DNA of 33,508 nt. Source: CAZMGD01 sp964565705. GTDB taxonomy: Bacteria > Actinomycetota > Acidimicrobiia > Acidimicrobiales > Ilumatobacteraceae. Under the pieces are notes generated by a model that was not told the origin of the DNA, searched no databases, and worked only from the letters and a program-made list of their open reading frames with translations. Shown one piece after another: positions 7,072-14,699 of this stretch. Each line of letters opens with the position of its first letter. Position 1 is the first letter of the stretch. Where the stretch lies: the NCBI GenBank assembly GCA_964565705.1, contig CAZMGD010000039.1, positions 1 to 33,508 of the forward strand, written 5' to 3'. The translations under genes were made by a program, and so were the position numbers.

Positions 7072-7986
7072 ATGCCTCGCCCCGTGTGGAGCGGCACCAT
7101 CAGCTTCGGGCTCGTCGCGATCCCGGTGAAGCTGTACAGCGCCGTCAACTCCAAGAGCATCGCGTTCAATCAGCTCGACGACCGGACCATGGAGCGGATC
7201 CGGTTGAAGAAGGTGTCGGGCTCCACTGGTGAGGAGGTGCCGCCCGAGCACATCATCAAGGGTTACGAGATCACCGACGGCCAGTACGTCGTGGTCGACA
7301 TGGACGAGCTCGAGCCGCTGCTGCCCGTCGCCACCAAGACGATCGACCTGGAGGAGTTCGTCGACCTCGACGAGATCGACCCGGTGTTCTACAGCTCGTC
7401 CTACCTGCTCGCGCCCGACAGGCTGGCCAAGCCGTACACGCTACTGGCGCGGGCGATGGAGGACGGCGGCAAGGTCGCCATCGGCCGGTTCGTGATGCGC
7501 ACGAAGCAGTACCTGGCGGCGATCCGCTCGGTCGACGGGCACCTGCTGATGTCGACGATGGTGTTCGCCGACGAGGTGGTCGATGCGTCGTCGATCCCGG
7601 GGATGGACGGTGTGGAGGACGAGGTCGTCACGGAGCGGGAGATGACGATGGCGATCTCGCTCGTCGAGTCGATGTCGGGCCCGTTCGAGCCGGAGAAGTT
7701 CCACGACACCTACCGCGAGGAGGTGTTGGCGCTGATCGAGCGCAAGGCTGCAGGGCTCGGTCTCGAGCCGGCGGAGACGACGGCACCCGCCGCCAACGTC
7801 GTGGACCTCATGGCCGCGCTCGAGGCGAGCGTGAGCGCGGCGAAGGCCGCCCGCGAGCGCCATCCCGCCGGTGGCCCAGAAGCGAGCACCGAGGCTCGCC
7901 CGACGAAGAAGCTCCGGAAGGTGGAAGCGGTGGACGACGCCGACGAGGCGCCCGCCCCGAAGCGCCGGGCCCGCAAGTCGGCGTGA
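7072..7986 (+). CDS. ku: Ku protein, non-homologous end-joining
   Basis: The 304-residue protein begins MPRPVWSGTISFGLVAIPVK, the standard start of bacterial Ku. It continues through the beta-barrel core (IRLKKVSGSTGEEVPPEHII, GYEITDGQYVVVDMDELEPL) to the dimerisation arm, ending near residue 255. Bacterial Ku forms homodimeric rings that thread onto double-strand break ends and recruit LigD. A Lys/Arg-rich tail follows (PTKKLRKVEAVDDADEAPAP, then KRRARKSA), as in many actinobacterial Ku proteins where it modulates DNA binding. ATG 7072 fixes the conserved N-terminus; the ATG at 7062 is out of frame. The polymerase gene starts 4 nt after the ku stop, so the two are probably co-transcribed. 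The palindrome at 7028-7037 is a candidate control site. Confidence 0.95.
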   Translation: MPRPVWSGTISFGLVAIPVKLYSAVNSKSIAFNQLDDRTMERIRLKKVSGSTGEEVPPEHIIKGYEITDGQYVVVDMDELEPLLPVATKTIDLEEFVDLDEIDPVFYSSSYLLAPDRLAKPYTLLARAMEDGGKVAIGRFVMRTKQYLAAIRSVDGHLLMSTMVFADEVVDASSIPGMDGVEDEVVTEREMTMAISLVESMSGPFEPEKFHDTYREEVLALIERKAAGLGLEPAETTAPAANVVDLMAALEASVSAAKAARERHPAGGPEASTEARPTKKLRKVEAVDDADEAPAPKRRARKSA

Positions 7987-7990
7987 CCTG

Positions 7991-8920
7991 ATGGCGGAGG
8001 CGGACGTCACCCGGGTGCGGGTGGCGGTCGACGGTCGCGAGCTGTCGATCTCGAACCTGACCAAGCCGCTGTACCCGGAGCCCGACGTCGAGGGCGCACC
8101 GTTCACCAAGGGCGACGTCATCGACTACTACGCCCGCATCGCCGATGCGATGGTGCCCCATCTCACGCGACGGTGCATCACGCTGAAGCGCTACCCGAAC
8201 GGCACCGATCAGCAGGGGTTCTTCGAGAAGCGCTGTCCGAGTCACCGGCCGCCCTGGGTCGGCACGGCGGCAGGTCCGGGTGACCGCAATGGCACCGTGG
8301 ACTACTGCCGCATCGACGAGCGCGCCGCGCTGGTGTGGGCCGCGAACATGGCAGCGCTGGAGCTGCACGTGCCCATGGCCCGCTCGGAGGATCTCGACGC
8401 TCCGACGATGGTCGTGTTCGACCTCGATCCGGGCCCGCCGGCGACGATCGTCGAGTGCAGCCGCGTGGCGCTGTGGGCCCGCGACGTACTCGCCGCGGTG
8501 GGACTGGACGCGTTCCCCAAGACGTCGGGCAGCAAGGGGATGCAGCTGTACGTGCCGTTGAACTCGCCGTGCACGCACGAGCAGGCATCGGACTTCGCCC
8601 TCGCCGTCGGCCAGGTGCTGGAGCGCCAGCATCCCGACGCCGTCCTGACGACGATGAACAAGGCGCAGCGGCCGCGGAAGGTGTTCGTCGACTGGAGCCA
8701 GAACTCCCGCCACAAGACCACGATCGGCGTGTATTCCCTGCGTGCCCGACCGCGGCCGACGGTGAGCACCCCGGTGACGTGGGACGAGGTCGGTGACTGC
8801 GCCGACGGCTCGATCGACCTGCGCTTCGAGGCCGCCGACGTGCTCACCAGGGTGGAGGAGCTCGGCGACCTGTTCGCGCCCACCGAGGACCTGGTGCAGG
8901 AGCTCCCCGCGTTCGGCTGA
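7991..8920 (+). CDS. LigD-type DNA polymerase/primase domain protein (stand-alone PolDom)
   Basis: The 309-residue protein corresponds to only the archaeo-eukaryotic primase-like polymerase module of LigD, without ligase or phosphoesterase domains. Motif I FDLDPG gives metal-binding D144 and D146, motif II is SGSKGMQ (179-185), and the third catalytic Asp is D234 in VDWSQN. Such proteins fill gaps and add nucleotides, often ribonucleotides, at breaks held by Ku. Motif II has Gln185 where I recall His in LigD; I believe stand-alone actinobacterial relatives share this, but cannot verify it. ATG 7991 is 4 nt downstream of the ku stop, implying one transcript. No ligase gene is present in this neighbourhood. 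A long hairpin follows 8 nt after the stop. Confidence 0.9.
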   Translation: MAEADVTRVRVAVDGRELSISNLTKPLYPEPDVEGAPFTKGDVIDYYARIADAMVPHLTRRCITLKRYPNGTDQQGFFEKRCPSHRPPWVGTAAGPGDRNGTVDYCRIDERAALVWAANMAALELHVPMARSEDLDAPTMVVFDLDPGPPATIVECSRVALWARDVLAAVGLDAFPKTSGSKGMQLYVPLNSPCTHEQASDFALAVGQVLERQHPDAVLTTMNKAQRPRKVFVDWSQNSRHKTTIGVYSLRARPRPTVSTPVTWDEVGDCADGSIDLRFEAADVLTRVEELGDLFAPTEDLVQELPAFG

Positions 8921-8928
8921 CTCATCAG

Positions 8929-8976
8929 TTCTCGGTCGGGATCTGGTCGCTCTGGCGACCAGATCCCGACCGAGAA
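8929..8976. terminator. 22-bp perfect hairpin between convergent genes
   Basis: Arms 8929-8950 and 8955-8976 pair perfectly with loop TCTG. It begins 8 nt after the polymerase stop and faces the convergent MFS gene, so it can act as a bidirectional terminator. The ends TTCT/AGAA give a short A/U-rich base. Nothing else is recognisable in 8977-9087. Confidence 0.8.
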
Positions 8977-9087
8977 ACCAAAGGCAGCCCGCCCGATCGG
9001 ATTCCGGTCGTCGAGCACGGCGAGGTACATCGACGAGCTGCACCACCGCGACGTTATGGAGGCGCTGTCGGACGGTCGCCGGGAGAT

Positions 9088-10446
9088 TCACGCCCGCTGG
9101 GCGTGGGCCCGGCCGGCGATGACGATGCCGACCAGACCGCAGGCGATCGCCAGGCAGAAGTTCGTCCCGATCGCCGAGGACAGCGACCACGACGTGCGAT
9201 CGGCGATGGCGACGGTCGCCCCGCCGACGCCGCCCATGATCCCGAAGCCCAACGAGTCGGCGAGGTGCAGCTGGCTGGACACCAGGCCCTCCTGCCCGTG
9301 CCCGGCGTAGGTCATCGCCGCGACCGTGGTCGGGTTGAACAAGATGCCCATGCCGAGGCCGCCGAACGTCCAGCCGAGGAACGTCGCCCACAGCGGCCAC
9401 GACGCCGACAGCGTGGGAGCGACCGCGAGCACGCCGACGATGATCAGCGCGAAGCCGATCCGGATCGGCGTCCGCACATGGGCGGCGGGGTGTCGGGCGG
9501 CGACGAACGCACCAAGGCTCCACGTCAGTGCGGCGCCGATGACGGTGAAGCCTTGGACGATCGGCCGGACGCCGTGGATCCGGTCCGCGGCCAGCGGGAT
9601 GAAGCTGTCGGCGCCGAGGAACGCGGCGGTGGCGAGGAAGCGGCTGGCGATGATCGCCGGCAGACCGCGGGCGGCGCGGCCGGTACCGGCGGGGGTCAGG
9701 CGGTTGAACGCCGGCACGGCGACGACGACACCGCTGAGCACGAGGACCGCGGCCAGCCAGAGCTTGGCCTCCTGTAGGCCGATCACCACGGCACCGACGC
9801 CGGCGGCGAGACGCAGAGCCTGCGGAACGCGGCTGGGTGGGCGAGGGCCGCTTGTCGCCAGGATGTCCGCAGTGAACGTGCTGAGCGCCCAGTAGGTGTA
9901 CCCGCCGATGACGGCACCGAGCGGCAGCATGGCCAGGAACACCCACCGCCAGCCGAAGTGGTCGGTGATGACGCCCGACAGCGCCGGCGCGAGCAGGCTG
10001 GGCAGCACCCACCCGACCGAGAGGAACGCGTACATCGTCGCTTGGCGCTCGGGTGGGAACACCCGCTTGACCGTGGAGTAGGAGATCGGAGCCAACGCCC
10101 CGGTGCCGGCGCCCTGCAGGATCCGCCCGAGCACGACCACCGCCATGGTGGGAGCGGCCGCCGAGACGATCAGGCCCGACGTGAACAGGCACACGGCGAT
10201 GCCGAACGGGCGGGTCAGCCCACGCCGATCTACCATCTCCCCGGAGGCCACGAGGGCGACGATGTCGGCGAGCATGTAGGCCGAGAGCGTGGCGCCGTAC
10301 AGCGAGTCACCGTGCAGTTCGTCGGTGATCGTCGGCAGGGCGGTCACGACCGCGGTCGTCTCGAACGCGACCAGGGTGACCGCCAGCACGAGGCCGATGC
10401 CGAGCAGGCGCGTCCGGGTGGACGAGAGCTCGGCGGTCGCGTTCAC
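9088..10446 (-). CDS. MFS transporter, drug-efflux type (DHA family)
   Basis: The 452-residue protein has 12-14 hydrophobic segments. After a short cytosolic start (MNATAELSSTRTRLLG) come LVLAVTLVAFETTAVVTALP and the TITDELHGDSLYGATLSAYM region. The loop GEMVDRRGLTRPF matches the MFS motif A (G-x-x-x-D-R-x-G-R-R), and GRILQGAGTGALAPISYS resembles motif C-like antiporter signatures. These features fit a proton-coupled exporter of the multidrug type; the substrate is unknown. It starts at GTG 10446 with TAAGGT 6 nt upstream. It is divergent from the thioesterase gene across an AT-rich control region, and convergent with the ku-polymerase pair. Confidence 0.9.
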   Translation of the reverse strand: MNATAELSSTRTRLLGIGLVLAVTLVAFETTAVVTALPTITDELHGDSLYGATLSAYMLADIVALVASGEMVDRRGLTRPFGIAVCLFTSGLIVSAAAPTMAVVVLGRILQGAGTGALAPISYSTVKRVFPPERQATMYAFLSVGWVLPSLLAPALSGVITDHFGWRWVFLAMLPLGAVIGGYTYWALSTFTADILATSGPRPPSRVPQALRLAAGVGAVVIGLQEAKLWLAAVLVLSGVVVAVPAFNRLTPAGTGRAARGLPAIIASRFLATAAFLGADSFIPLAADRIHGVRPIVQGFTVIGAALTWSLGAFVAARHPAAHVRTPIRIGFALIIVGVLAVAPTLSASWPLWATFLGWTFGGLGMGILFNPTTVAAMTYAGHGQEGLVSSQLHLADSLGFGIMGGVGGATVAIADRTSWSLSSAIGTNFCLAIACGLVGIVIAGRAHAQRA

Positions 10447-10452
10447 GTGCGC

Positions 10453-10458
10453 ACCTTA
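10453..10458 (-). promoter_or_regulatory. -10 element TAAGGT for the MFS gene (leaderless)
   Basis: On the minus strand TAAGGT lies 6 nt before GTG 10446. Confidence 0.55.
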
Positions 10459-10500
10459 ATATCGAAAGCGTTGACTTGCCCTATTACTTGACAGGATGGC
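10459..10500. promoter_or_regulatory. AT-rich divergent control region with two TTGAC repeats
   Basis: This stretch is much richer in A/T than its surroundings. TTGAC occurs at 10471-10475 and 10488-10492, a 17-bp period, between the MFS and thioesterase promoters. The spacing suggests a regulator binding site on successive faces of the helix. Neither copy lies at the right distance from a good -10 to be a normal -35. Confidence 0.35.
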
Positions 10501-10518
10501 TGCGGGTGTGGGTCCCTC

Positions 10519-10524
10519 TAGAGT
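10519..10524 (+). promoter_or_regulatory. -10 element TAGAGT for the thioesterase gene (leaderless)
   Basis: TAGAGT lies 8 nt before GTG 10533 and is the main reason for choosing that start over upstream TTG 10476. Confidence 0.5.
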
Positions 10525-10532
10525 CGCCGCTC

Positions 10533-11384
10533 GTGGACGCGGGCGAGTTCCTGGGGATCGAGGAGGGTGACCGACCCGATCGGTGGCAGCTCCCGATCAC
10601 CAAGGGCCTGACCGCGCGGGGTGGCTTCCTCTTCGGCGGGGTCGGGTTGGGTGCCGCGATCACCGCCCTCGAGCGCGCCAGCGGGCGGGCCGCGGTGTGG
10701 GCCAGCGCGCAGTACCTCAGCTACGCCCGGCCCGGCGAGACCCTCGTCATCGACGTGGAGACGTTCGTGACGGGTCACCAGGTCACGCAGGCCCAGGCCG
10801 TGTGCCGGGCCGACGGGCGGACGATCCTCACCGTGAACGCGGCGCTCGGCCACCGGCCGATGGAGGTCGACGGGCAGTGGGAGCTGGCCCCCGAGGCCCC
10901 GCCGCCCGAGGCCTGCGAGGTGCGCGAGCGGCCGGGCGACGCGGTCGGCCACATCGACGGGTCGCTCGACCAGCGGCTGGTGAAGGCGCGGCCCTGGGAG
11001 ACGCTGGATGGGGAGCGAGGTGACGGGCAGGTCGTGATGTGGTCGCGCCTGGCGCCGATCACGACCGGCTTCGACGCGGCGACGCTGGCGATCCTCGGTG
11101 ATTTCGTCCCGATGGGGATCGGCCAGGCGCTCGGCACGCTGACGGGCGGCAACTCGCTCGACAACTCGTTGCGCATCTGCCGGCTGGTGCCGACCGAGTG
11201 GGTGCTGCTGGACATCCGGGTGCACGCGGTGACCCGCGGGTTCGGCCACGGTCTGGTGCACATGTTCGCCGAGGACGGCACCCTGCTGGCGACGGCGAGC
11301 CAGAGCTGCATCGTGCGCAACTGGAGCGATGTCCGCGTGGGTTCGCGCCCGACGCGTGGCCTCGACCCGAAGGAGGATCCGTGA
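10533..11384 (+). CDS. TesB-like acyl-CoA thioesterase, double hot-dog
   Basis: The 283-residue protein has two hot-dog repeats. The first includes GGFLFGGVGLGAAITALERA, the usual hot-dog helix with its Gly-rich loop, followed by YARPGETLVIDVETFVTGHQ. The second includes GGNSLDNSLRICRLVPTEWV and GFGHGLVHMFAEDGTLLATA, typical of the TesB C-terminal half with its Asp-centred active site. It probably hydrolyses an acyl-CoA; chain length cannot be inferred. I chose GTG 10533 because the protein homology and a -10-like TAGAGT support it; TTG 10476 would add 19 residues encoded by the promoter region. Its stop overlaps the start of the downstream LLM oxidoreductase by 3 nt, suggesting a functional pair. 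Confidence 0.83.
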   Translation: MDAGEFLGIEEGDRPDRWQLPITKGLTARGGFLFGGVGLGAAITALERASGRAAVWASAQYLSYARPGETLVIDVETFVTGHQVTQAQAVCRADGRTILTVNAALGHRPMEVDGQWELAPEAPPPEACEVRERPGDAVGHIDGSLDQRLVKARPWETLDGERGDGQVVMWSRLAPITTGFDAATLAILGDFVPMGIGQALGTLTGGNSLDNSLRICRLVPTEWVLLDIRVHAVTRGFGHGLVHMFAEDGTLLATASQSCIVRNWSDVRVGSRPTRGLDPKEDP

Positions 11385-12370
11385 CCGTTCCCTTCCGTCC
11401 GGGGCTGACCGTCCCCCTGCCCGGCCGGCTCCACGCCCAGCATGAGGCGCTGCACGAGCTGGTCGAGCTCGGCTACACCGACATCTGGTCGTCCGAGGTC
11501 GACGGCGCCGACGCGATCACACCGCTCGCGTTGGCGGCGGCCTGGGAGCCGGGCCTGCGCCTCGGTACCGCAATCGTGCCCGCGTACACGCGTGCGCCGG
11601 CGCTGCTGGCACAGACGGTGGCCAGCATGGCCGACGCCGCACCGGGCCGGTTCGCGATCGGGATCGGGTCGAGCAGCAACGTCATCGTGGAGCGCTGGAA
11701 CGGCATCCCGTTCGAGCAGCCTTATCGCCGGGTGCGCGACGTCGTGCGGTTCCTGCGGGCCGCGCTGAGCGGGGAGAAGGTGGCCCAGCGCTACGACACC
11801 TTCGAGGTGCAGGGTTTCCGCCTCGGGTTGGTGCCCGAGGAGCTGCCGCCGATCCTGGTGGCCGGCTTGCGCGAGGGCATGCTGCGGTTGGCCGGCCGGG
11901 ACGGTGACGGGGCGATCATCAACTGGTTGTCGGCCACCGACGTGCGCCAGGTCAGCGAGGTCGTGCGCGGCGCCGCCGAGGGCGCGCCCCGAGAGATCGT
12001 GTGCCGGATCTTCGTCTGCCCGAGCGAGGACACCGAGGCCGTGCGGGCCGCGGCCCGGCGGATGATCGCCTCCTACCTGAACGTGCCGGTGTACGCCGCG
12101 TTCCACGAATGGCTGGGCCGCGGTGAGATGTTGCGCCCGATGTGGGATGCCTGGCAGGCAGGCGACCGCGCGGGCGCGCTGGATCGGATCCCCGACGAGC
12201 TCGTGGATGACCTGATCGTGCATGGCTCGGCGGCCGCGTGCCGGGCGCGCATCGCCGAGTACGTGGCCAACGGCGTGACGACGACCTCGCTCAGCGTCAT
12301 CACTCTGGGTGGGGCGGTGGACTTCTGGCAGGCGGTGCGCGACCTCTCACCGAGCGCGGACGCCGGCTGA
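11381..12370 (+). CDS. LLM-class (luciferase-like) flavin oxidoreductase, probably F420-dependent
   Basis: The 329-residue protein is a single-domain TIM-barrel luciferase-like monooxygenase/reductase. Visible family features are LGYTDIWSSEVDGADAITPL near the N-terminus, RLGTAIVPAYTRAPALLAQT, and GRFAIGIGSSSNVIVERWNG, which forms the cofactor phosphate-binding region. Related actinobacterial proteins use coenzyme F420; FMN is not excluded. GTG 11381 overlaps the thioesterase stop and is preceded by AAGGAGG at 11370-11376, the best Shine-Dalgarno in the window. This fits translation inside an operon rather than from a leaderless message. Pairing with a thioesterase suggests action on an acyl-CoA-derived substrate; that is inference. 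Confidence 0.87.
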   Translation: MTVPFRPGLTVPLPGRLHAQHEALHELVELGYTDIWSSEVDGADAITPLALAAAWEPGLRLGTAIVPAYTRAPALLAQTVASMADAAPGRFAIGIGSSSNVIVERWNGIPFEQPYRRVRDVVRFLRAALSGEKVAQRYDTFEVQGFRLGLVPEELPPILVAGLREGMLRLAGRDGDGAIINWLSATDVRQVSEVVRGAAEGAPREIVCRIFVCPSEDTEAVRAAARRMIASYLNVPVYAAFHEWLGRGEMLRPMWDAWQAGDRAGALDRIPDELVDDLIVHGSAAACRARIAEYVANGVTTTSLSVITLGGAVDFWQAVRDLSPSADAG

Positions 12371-12387
12371 ACCTGCGCGAGGGCGGT

Positions 12388-12618
12388 TCACGCCGCATCG
12401 CGGTGCAGCGTCGTGGTCGCAGTGGCCCGGGCGGGCAACGTGCGGGCGCGGTGGCGGGCCGCCTGCTCGAGGAGCTGCTGGCGCACCGCAGCGACCTGGC
12501 GCAGGCCGAGGCGGCGGGTGTCGGCGGACAGGTGGAACCGTGCGGGGACCTTCGCGGTGCCCCGCTCGTCGAGCAGCGCGAGCTGCTCGGGTGCGTCGGA
12601 TCGAGGCGTGGACTTCAT
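12388..12618 (-). CDS. Small hypothetical protein (76 aa)
   Basis: This fills the roughly 300-bp gap between the LLM oxidoreductase and the ArsC-like gene. The product starts MKSTPRSDAPEQLALLDERG and includes ARFHLSADTRRLGLRQVAAV; it is basic, probably helical, and has no signal peptide. I do not recognise a family. Support comes from a clean ATG at 12618, a -10-like GATGCT 6 nt upstream with the same geometry as neighbouring genes, and a divergent layout with the ArsC gene. The C-terminal 20 residues are low-complexity (Ala/Thr/Arg). Confidence 0.5.
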   Translation of the reverse strand: MKSTPRSDAPEQLALLDERGTAKVPARFHLSADTRRLGLRQVAAVRQQLLEQAARHRARTLPARATATTTLHRDAA

Positions 12619-12624
12619 GCCGCC

Positions 12625-12630
12625 AGCATC
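12625..12630 (-). promoter_or_regulatory. -10-like element GATGCT for the small hypothetical gene
   Basis: On the minus strand GATGCT lies 6 nt before ATG 12618. Only the first T of TANNNT is missing. Confidence 0.38.
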
Positions 12631-12655
12631 GCGAGGGGGTGTCACGCGGTTTCCC

Positions 12656-12661
12656 TACGCT
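12656..12661 (+). promoter_or_regulatory. -10 element TACGCT for the ArsC-like gene (leaderless)
   Basis: TACGCT lies 6 nt before ATG 12668 with no ribosome-binding site between. Confidence 0.6.
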
Positions 12662-12667
12662 GGGCGG

Positions 12668-13030
12668 ATGGCCCGCGTGACGATCTACCACAACCCCAAC
12701 TGCAGCTCCTCCCGGCACGCCGTCGAGGTCGCCGGCGAGCTCGGCACCGACGTCGAGGTGATCCAGTACCTGAAGCACCCGCTCGACGAGGCCACGCTGC
12801 GGTCGGTCGCCGCCAAGCTCGACGCTCCGGTCACCGATCTGGTCCGCCGCGATGCCCTGTGGTCGAAGCTGGGCCTCACCGACGCCGACGTCGTCGACGT
12901 CGACCAGGTGGTGGCGGTGCTGCTCGAGCACCCGGCGCTGCTCCAGCGTCCGTTGATCGCCACCGCCGACCAGGTGGTGATCGGACGCCCGAAGGACCGC
13001 TCGCGCGAGGTGCTCGCCGGGCTGTCGTGA
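12668..13030 (+). CDS. arsC: ArsC-family arsenate reductase-like protein (glutaredoxin type)
   Basis: The 120-residue protein has the thioredoxin-fold ArsC/Spx layout. It begins MARVTIYHNPNCSSSRHAVE with the nucleophilic Cys at residue 12. LLQRPLI and VVIGRPKD supply Arg residues equivalent to those that hold arsenate or glutathione in characterised ArsC. Length is slightly shorter than the roughly 140 residues of plasmid ArsC. The reaction would be arsenate to arsenite with a thiol donor. No arsR, arsB or acr3 gene is nearby, so the physiological role is open; some family members act as general thiol reductases. ATG 12668 follows a -10-like TACGCT by 6 nt. It converges with the YceI-like gene, with stops 6 nt apart. 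Confidence 0.82.
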   Translation: MARVTIYHNPNCSSSRHAVEVAGELGTDVEVIQYLKHPLDEATLRSVAAKLDAPVTDLVRRDALWSKLGLTDADVVDVDQVVAVLLEHPALLQRPLIATADQVVIGRPKDRSREVLAGLS

Positions 13031-13036
13031 GCCTGG

Positions 13037-13822
13037 TCAGCCCTGCGCGAGGTTCAGGCTGAACTCGAGCGTGCCGTGATCCTGCGTGGTGATGCCGCCG
13101 GTGTCGGGCTGCTCGATGTCGTAGTCGGCGAACACGATGTCGGTGCTGCCGACGATCTGGATCGTGCCACCGGCGAGCTGGGACTGGACGTCGAACGTGA
13201 CCGAGTTGGTGACGCCGTGCAGGGTCAGGTCGCCCGTTGCGGTCGTCGTGACCACCTCGCCCTCGGCGGGCACGGTGCCGAGCTCGATCGGTGCGGTCAG
13301 CGTGAACGTCGAGGTCGGGAACGTGTCGGTCTCCAAGAGGCGCCCCCGGAACTGGTTGTCACGACGGTTCTCGTCGCTCTCGACGCTCGCCATGTCGACC
13401 TCGAACGAACCGCTCGTGACCTGGGTGCCGGCGATCTCGATCGAACCGGTGACCGACGACGTCCGGCCGACCCCTTCGGTGTCCTGACCGAACAGCACCT
13501 CGACCACTCGGTAGCCGACCTGGCTGCCCGTGGCGATCGCCCACGTGCCGTCCAGGCTCCCGTCGGCTGATGTGGCCGCCGTCGTGGCCGCCGTCGCGGT
13601 CGTCGTCGCGATCGTCGCGTCCGAGCCCGCTGCGGTCGTGTCGGTGCCCGCCGTGGTGGTGTCGGACGTCGCCACGGTGCTCGCCGAGGGATCCACCGTC
13701 GTCAACGTGAACTCCTCCGGCGCGTCGTCCTTGATGAAGTTGATGTAGATGAACGGGCCTGCGGTGACGGCCAGGATCACGAGGACGACCGCTCCGATCG
13801 CCCACTTCATCCAGGTCTTCAT
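13037..13822 (-). CDS. YceI-like domain protein with N-terminal membrane anchor
   Basis: The 261-residue product has an N-terminal membrane segment (about 8-29, WAIGAVVLVILAVTAGPFIY) without an obvious cleavage site. A Thr/Ala-rich spacer follows (about 45-85, with TTTATAATTAATS-like runs), then a YceI domain (about 90-261). The domain shows NRRDNQFRGRLLETDTFPTS and GDLTLHGVTNSVTFDV, the characteristic strands of this lipocalin-like beta-barrel, which binds amphiphiles or polyisoprenoids. It is therefore likely tethered outside the cell; the ligand is unknown. Unlike most genes here it has a good Shine-Dalgarno (CGGAGG about 6 nt before ATG 13822). Its 5' region contains a 6-bp hairpin at 13845-13862. 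The 198 bp up to rnhB hold both promoters and nothing else I recognise. Confidence 0.88.
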   Translation of the reverse strand: MKTWMKWAIGAVVLVILAVTAGPFIYINFIKDDAPEEFTLTTVDPSASTVATSDTTTAGTDTTAAGSDATIATTTATAATTAATSADGSLDGTWAIATGSQVGYRVVEVLFGQDTEGVGRTSSVTGSIEIAGTQVTSGSFEVDMASVESDENRRDNQFRGRLLETDTFPTSTFTLTAPIELGTVPAEGEVVTTTATGDLTLHGVTNSVTFDVQSQLAGGTIQIVGSTDIVFADYDIEQPDTGGITTQDHGTLEFSLNLAQG

Positions 13823-14007
13823 CGAGTACCTCCGAGGTCATAGCGCCACCAAGGGTGGTGGCCAGGTCGGCATCCTCGCATGGAACACCTCGAAACTCGA
13901 TGGGTCCCAGGGAGTTCTCAGCAACATCACAGCTGCCGCCGATGCGTGTATCGATGAGCGTGGATACGGACAGCGAGGCGTCGCGGTTCAACGTCGTCGG
14001 CGGTCGG

Positions 14008-14013
14008 TAACGT
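14008..14013 (+). promoter_or_regulatory. -10 element TAACGT for rnhB (leaderless)
   Basis: TAACGT lies 7 nt before GTG 14021 with no ribosome-binding site between. Confidence 0.58.
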
Positions 14014-14020
14014 CTCGGCC

Positions 14021-14698
14021 GTGGCGTCTCGCAAGGTGGCTCCGACCCGGGGGATCGAGCGTGAGCTGTGGACCGCGGGCTTCGAGACGATCGTCGGCAT
14101 CGACGAGGTCGGGCGGGGAGCCTGGGCCGGCCCCCTGATGGTGGGCGCGGCGATCCTGCCGGCGAATCGGCGGGTCAACGGCGTGCGCGACTCGAAGCTG
14201 CTCACCGAGGTCGAACGCGAGCGCATCTTCGACCGCGTCGCCGGCTGGTGCACGGCATGGGCCGTCGGTTCCGCCAGCCAGGCGGAGTGCGACGAGCTCG
14301 GCATGGCCCCGGCGCAGCGCCTTGCCGCCGGTCGAGCGATCGACGCGCTCGGGGTGGTGCCCGACGCCGCGGTCGTCGACGGCATGTGGGACTTCGTCTC
14401 GCCCCACGTCGGCCACGTCGTGCGCAAGGTCAAGGCCGACCAGCACTGCCTGAGCGTCGCCGCCGCGTCGATCCTCGCCAAGGTCACCCGCGACCGGGTG
14501 ATGCGGGAGATGGCCGAGCACCACCCGTACTGGGGCTTCGACTCCAACAAGGGCTACCCGTGCCCGGTGCACCGGGCCGCTCTGATCGGCTACGGACCCT
14601 CCACGGAGCACCGGCGCACCTGGGTGTTCATGGATCACTACGTGCCCTGGACCGGCGTGACCCGGGTGATCCGGCCCGAGCAACCAGCGCTGTTCTGA
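14021..14698 (+). CDS. rnhB: Ribonuclease HII
   Basis: The 225-residue protein is a full-length RNase HII, which removes ribonucleotides and RNA primers from RNA-DNA hybrids. The signature GIDEVGRGAWAGPL provides catalytic Asp28 and Glu29. RDSKLL follows, then VKADQHCLSVAAASILAKVT containing another catalytic Asp, and HPYWGFDSNKGYPCPVHRAA near the C-terminus. It is cytosolic. It starts at GTG 14021 and heads a plus-strand run: the amine oxidase gene begins 1 nt after its stop. The link to the two downstream genes is positional only. Confidence 0.96.
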   Translation: MASRKVAPTRGIERELWTAGFETIVGIDEVGRGAWAGPLMVGAAILPANRRVNGVRDSKLLTEVERERIFDRVAGWCTAWAVGSASQAECDELGMAPAQRLAAGRAIDALGVVPDAAVVDGMWDFVSPHVGHVVRKVKADQHCLSVAAASILAKVTRDRVMREMAEHHPYWGFDSNKGYPCPVHRAALIGYGPSTEHRRTWVFMDHYVPWTGVTRVIRPEQPALF

Positions 14699-14699
14699 C

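Noticed and set aside
7808..10192. 794-codon minus-strand frame across ku, the polymerase and the MFS gene
   Set aside because: It conflicts with three recognisable proteins and translates the 8929-8976 hairpin; no domain is visible.
10488..10524. TTGACA (10488-10493) with TAGAGT as a classical -35/-10 promoter
   Set aside because: The spacer is 25 bp, far from the usual 16-19, so TTGACA is unlikely to be the -35 for that -10.
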